A stretch of 7,815 nt of DNA from contig CP070645.1 in the NCBI GenBank assembly GCA_020354275.1, positions 901,351-909,165 of the forward strand. Reading direction: 5' to 3'. Below are positions 6,403 to 7,815 of this stretch, in pieces. Position numbers and translations under genes: made by a program. The notes beneath the pieces are model-generated. The model was not told the DNA's origin and did not search any database. It saw nothing but the letters and a program-made list of their open reading frames with translations. Position 1 is the first letter of the stretch; every line of letters begins with the position of its first letter. This DNA is from Dehalococcoidales bacterium. GTDB taxonomy: Bacteria > Chloroflexota > Dehalococcoidia > Dehalococcoidales > UBA2162.

Positions 6403-6475
6403 GAACACCTTATATTAAACCAGGCTATTACACCTGCTACCACCGGAACACCCCATATCAATTGCCAATATAGGG

Positions 6476-6481
6476 TATAAT
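6476..6481 (+). promoter_or_regulatory. Candidate -10 box for acpS
   Basis: A perfect TATAAT 30 bases before the acpS ATG, with transcription likely from about 6488. No good -35 is at the right distance; TTGCCA at 6462-6467 is only eight bases away. TATAATTAGAG is shared exactly with 169-179. Confidence 0.35.
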
Positions 6482-6511
6482 TAGAGGAAGGTTTTAGAGG
6501 TTATTGTACCG

Positions 6512-6886
6512 ATGCACTGTGTTGGTGTTGATATCATTGAAATAGACCGTATAAACCGGATTATCAAACGCTGGGGAGACCGCTTCCTGCAACGGATATA
6601 CTCTGAACGTGAACTCAGGATATGCCGTCAGAAGCCCTGGCGGCTGGCCGCCCGCTTTGCCGGCAAAGAAGCGGTAATGAAAGCCCTTGGCACCGGTGTC
6701 AGGGGCATCAGCTGGAGAGAGATAGAGATCAGCGCCGAACCGAGTGGCAAGCCTCTGGTAAACCTGTACGGCAAGGCACAGATAAAGGCCGAAGACCTGG
6801 GACTCAAGCAACTGGCTATCAGCCTTTCCGATACCCGGGAACACGCTATCGCCTTCGTCGTCGGCGAGGTAAAACCAGAGGCATAA
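6512..6886 (+). CDS. acpS: Holo-[acyl-carrier-protein] synthase (AcpS)
   Basis: A 124-residue phosphopantetheinyl transferase of the AcpS type. It moves 4'-phosphopantetheine from CoA to the active serine of acyl carrier protein, turning apo-ACP into holo-ACP for fatty acid synthesis. The opening VGVDIIEIDRI contains the Mg2+ ligand D7. RFAGKEAVMKALGTG (48-62) contains the second ligand E53 and the CoA-binding lysines. The C-terminal SLSDTREHAIAFV is the typical last strand region. Length and motif spacing match the usual trimeric cytoplasmic enzyme (about 120-130 residues), so the gene is complete. The ATG at 6512 gives the standard N-terminus, but its best Shine-Dalgarno (AGAGG, 6496-6500) is 11 bases away, so initiation may be modest. 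It lies downstream of the beta-CASP gene and converges with the NYN gene, 46 bases between stops. Confidence 0.95.
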   Translation: MHCVGVDIIEIDRINRIIKRWGDRFLQRIYSERELRICRQKPWRLAARFAGKEAVMKALGTGVRGISWREIEISAEPSGKPLVNLYGKAQIKAEDLGLKQLAISLSDTREHAIAFVVGEVKPEA

Positions 6887-6918
6887 TCCCAGCTATAGGC
6901 CAGTAATTCGATTTAATC

Positions 6919-6950
6919 CTGAATGTCAGGGGTTATTTCCAGCAACCCCT
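6919..6950. terminator. Possible weak hairpins between the convergent acpS and NYN genes
   Basis: Two overlapping inverted repeats occupy the convergent gap. CCTGA-ATG-TCAGG spans 6919-6931. AGGGGTT (6928-6934) pairs perfectly with AACCCCT (6944-6950) across nine bases and includes the NYN stop codon. The two stems exclude each other. Neither side has a T-run, so intrinsic termination is uncertain. Confidence 0.25.
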
Positions 6951-7472
6951 CAGCAACCGGCCATCAATGGTAATCACCTTGTCAGCCACTTCCCTCAGGG
7001 GCCGGGAGGTCCTTTCTTTACCGAACAAAGCCACCTCTACATTCTTCCCGTTGTCCTTGACTGCCTGCAGGGCACCGACATAATCACTATCCCCGGCAAC
7101 AAGGACAGCCACATCATAATTGTTCTTATAAGCGTGGGTCAGTAAATCAGTAGTTAACTGGATATCAACCCCTTTTTCATAGGGTGGGGCATTGGGCCAG
7201 TTGATATAGACAAGACGCCCCAGCCGGAGTTCGCAGTAGGGAATGGACCGGATACTGGCAAAGAAAGACATCTGGTCACGGTACCGCTCCGGTTCCTCTT
7301 TGCGTCCTACGGCAGCGTTATAATAATAGATCCTTATCAACCGGCGCTTATCCAGCAATTTACGGCAGAATTTGCCGATATCGATATCAGCCCTTTTAAA
7401 ATAGCCCTTAAGGGAATGGTACAGGTTACTGCCATCAATAAATATCATTACCCTCTCTGATCTATCGCTCAT
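6933..7472 (-). CDS. NYN domain (LabA/DUF88-type) PIN-like nuclease
   Basis: A 179-residue protein of the NYN family (LabA/DUF88 group), whose PIN-like fold is predicted to cut RNA with Mg2+ or Mn2+. The acidic metal site is complete: FIDGSNLY (D13, N16), KGVDIQLTTDLL (D103, D109) and LVAGDSDY (D128, D130). It ends with the usual KNVEVALFG strand and a short tail, so it is a single-domain protein with no OST-HTH/LOTUS extension. It begins 17 bases after the nrdJ stop and is probably co-transcribed with it. Its possible ribosome binding site (AGGTGAGG) overlaps the nrdJ TAG stop but is about 11 bases from the ATG at 7472. An internal ATG (codon 9) has GAGAGG very close upstream and would also keep the catalytic core, so the exact start is uncertain. 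Target RNAs are unknown. Confidence 0.87.
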   Translation of the reverse strand: MSDRSERVMIFIDGSNLYHSLKGYFKRADIDIGKFCRKLLDKRRLIRIYYYNAAVGRKEEPERYRDQMSFFASIRSIPYCELRLGRLVYINWPNAPPYEKGVDIQLTTDLLTHAYKNNYDVAVLVAGDSDYVGALQAVKDNGKNVEVALFGKERTSRPLREVADKVITIDGRLLRGCWK

Positions 7473-7489
7473 AAATTAAATTCCCTCAC

Positions 7490-7815
7490 CTAGCATTTGG
7501 TATAACCACAGGCAGGGCACAGGAAACAGCCCTCCTGGTATGCCAGAAGACCACCGCACTCCGGGCACTGCCCGGCAGTATTCCTGATTAAACCGTAGTC
7601 TCCTGGGTTCTTCATACCACTACTATCATTGCCGTCATCATTGCCCGTGACATGTTTTTCCAGGACGCTGGCGATGGCATCGGCGCAGGAGAGGATAGAC
7701 TTCCCCTGTTCCCAGGCGATAGATGGGCAGCGGATGCCCCGGAGTTGCTTTACTACCGAGGCGACATCTACCCCGGACCTTAATGCCAGAGAGATGAGGC
7801 GGCAGGTAGCTTCAA
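7490..7815 (-). CDS. nrdJ: Adenosylcobalamin-dependent (class II) ribonucleotide reductase, C-terminal end only
   Basis: The last 107 codons and TAG stop of a longer gene whose start lies to the right of the window. The visible part begins EATCRLISLALRSGVDVASV and runs through KQLRGIRCPSIAW and SCADAIASVLEKH, which is the TSCPD-type region found at the end of NrdJ. A polar, Gly/Asp/Asn-rich linker follows, then a zinc-ribbon-like tail with CPECGG, GCFLCPACG and the terminal CGYTKC. In class II enzymes such C-terminal cysteines re-reduce the active-site disulfide after each turnover. The enzyme makes deoxyribonucleotides using a cobalamin radical and needs no oxygen, which fits anaerobic life. 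The NYN gene follows after 17 bases, apparently in the same transcript. TSCPD regions also occur alone, but the linker, ribbon and CGYTKC ending favour NrdJ. Confidence 0.88.
   Translation of the reverse strand, partial: EATCRLISLALRSGVDVASVVKQLRGIRCPSIAWEQGKSILSCADAIASVLEKHVTGNDDGNDSSGMKNPGDYGLIRNTAGQCPECGGLLAYQEGCFLCPACGYTKC

Overview
This is an ordinary-looking stretch of bacterial chromosome of medium G+C, with short intergenic gaps and frequent strand switches. The organism is probably an anaerobe or facultative anaerobe: it carries an adenosylcobalamin-dependent (class II) ribonucleotide reductase, a QueG-like double [4Fe-4S] protein and a nuclease with a predicted Fe-S cluster. The gene set and protein style suggest a Chloroflexota/Dehalococcoidia-type genome. 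That is an inference from resemblance only, and I hold it with low to moderate confidence.

Layout. (1) At the left edge, on the minus strand, is the 5' end of a small hydrophobic protein with a strong ribosome binding site. (2) A plus-strand pair follows (229-2155): a PD-(D/E)XK nuclease with the four-cysteine Fe-S pattern of AddB/Cas4-type enzymes, overlapping a QueG/COG1600-like double [4Fe-4S] protein by 20 bases. (3) A minus-strand group runs from 4541 down to 2211: a nitroreductase, a more A+T-rich GNAT acetyltransferase, a tRNA-Leu(UAG) with encoded CCA, and a VOC protein made of two tandem copies of one domain. (4) A 454-base gap (4542-4995) holds several inverted repeats and the probable promoter of the next gene. 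(5) On the plus strand, a beta-CASP metallo-beta-lactamase protein appears to start at a rare CTG codon and is followed by holo-ACP synthase (acpS). (6) At the right edge, on the minus strand, are the 3' end of nrdJ (class II ribonucleotide reductase) and, 17 bases downstream, a NYN/LabA-type PIN-like nuclease.

How the genes fit together. No multi-gene pathway is evident. The linked pairs are nuclease with QueG-like protein (overlapping, so probably translationally coupled) and nrdJ with the NYN protein (17-base gap, so probably one transcript). All three plus-strand transcription units have a TATAATTA box upstream, and two of these share an 11-base match, which suggests a common promoter style. 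I found no transposon, CRISPR array, prophage or clear new defence system. The most useful observations are the CTG start, the duplicated VOC gene, the missing D-T-G-P motif in the QueG-like protein, the nrdJ-NYN linkage and the dyad-rich gap.
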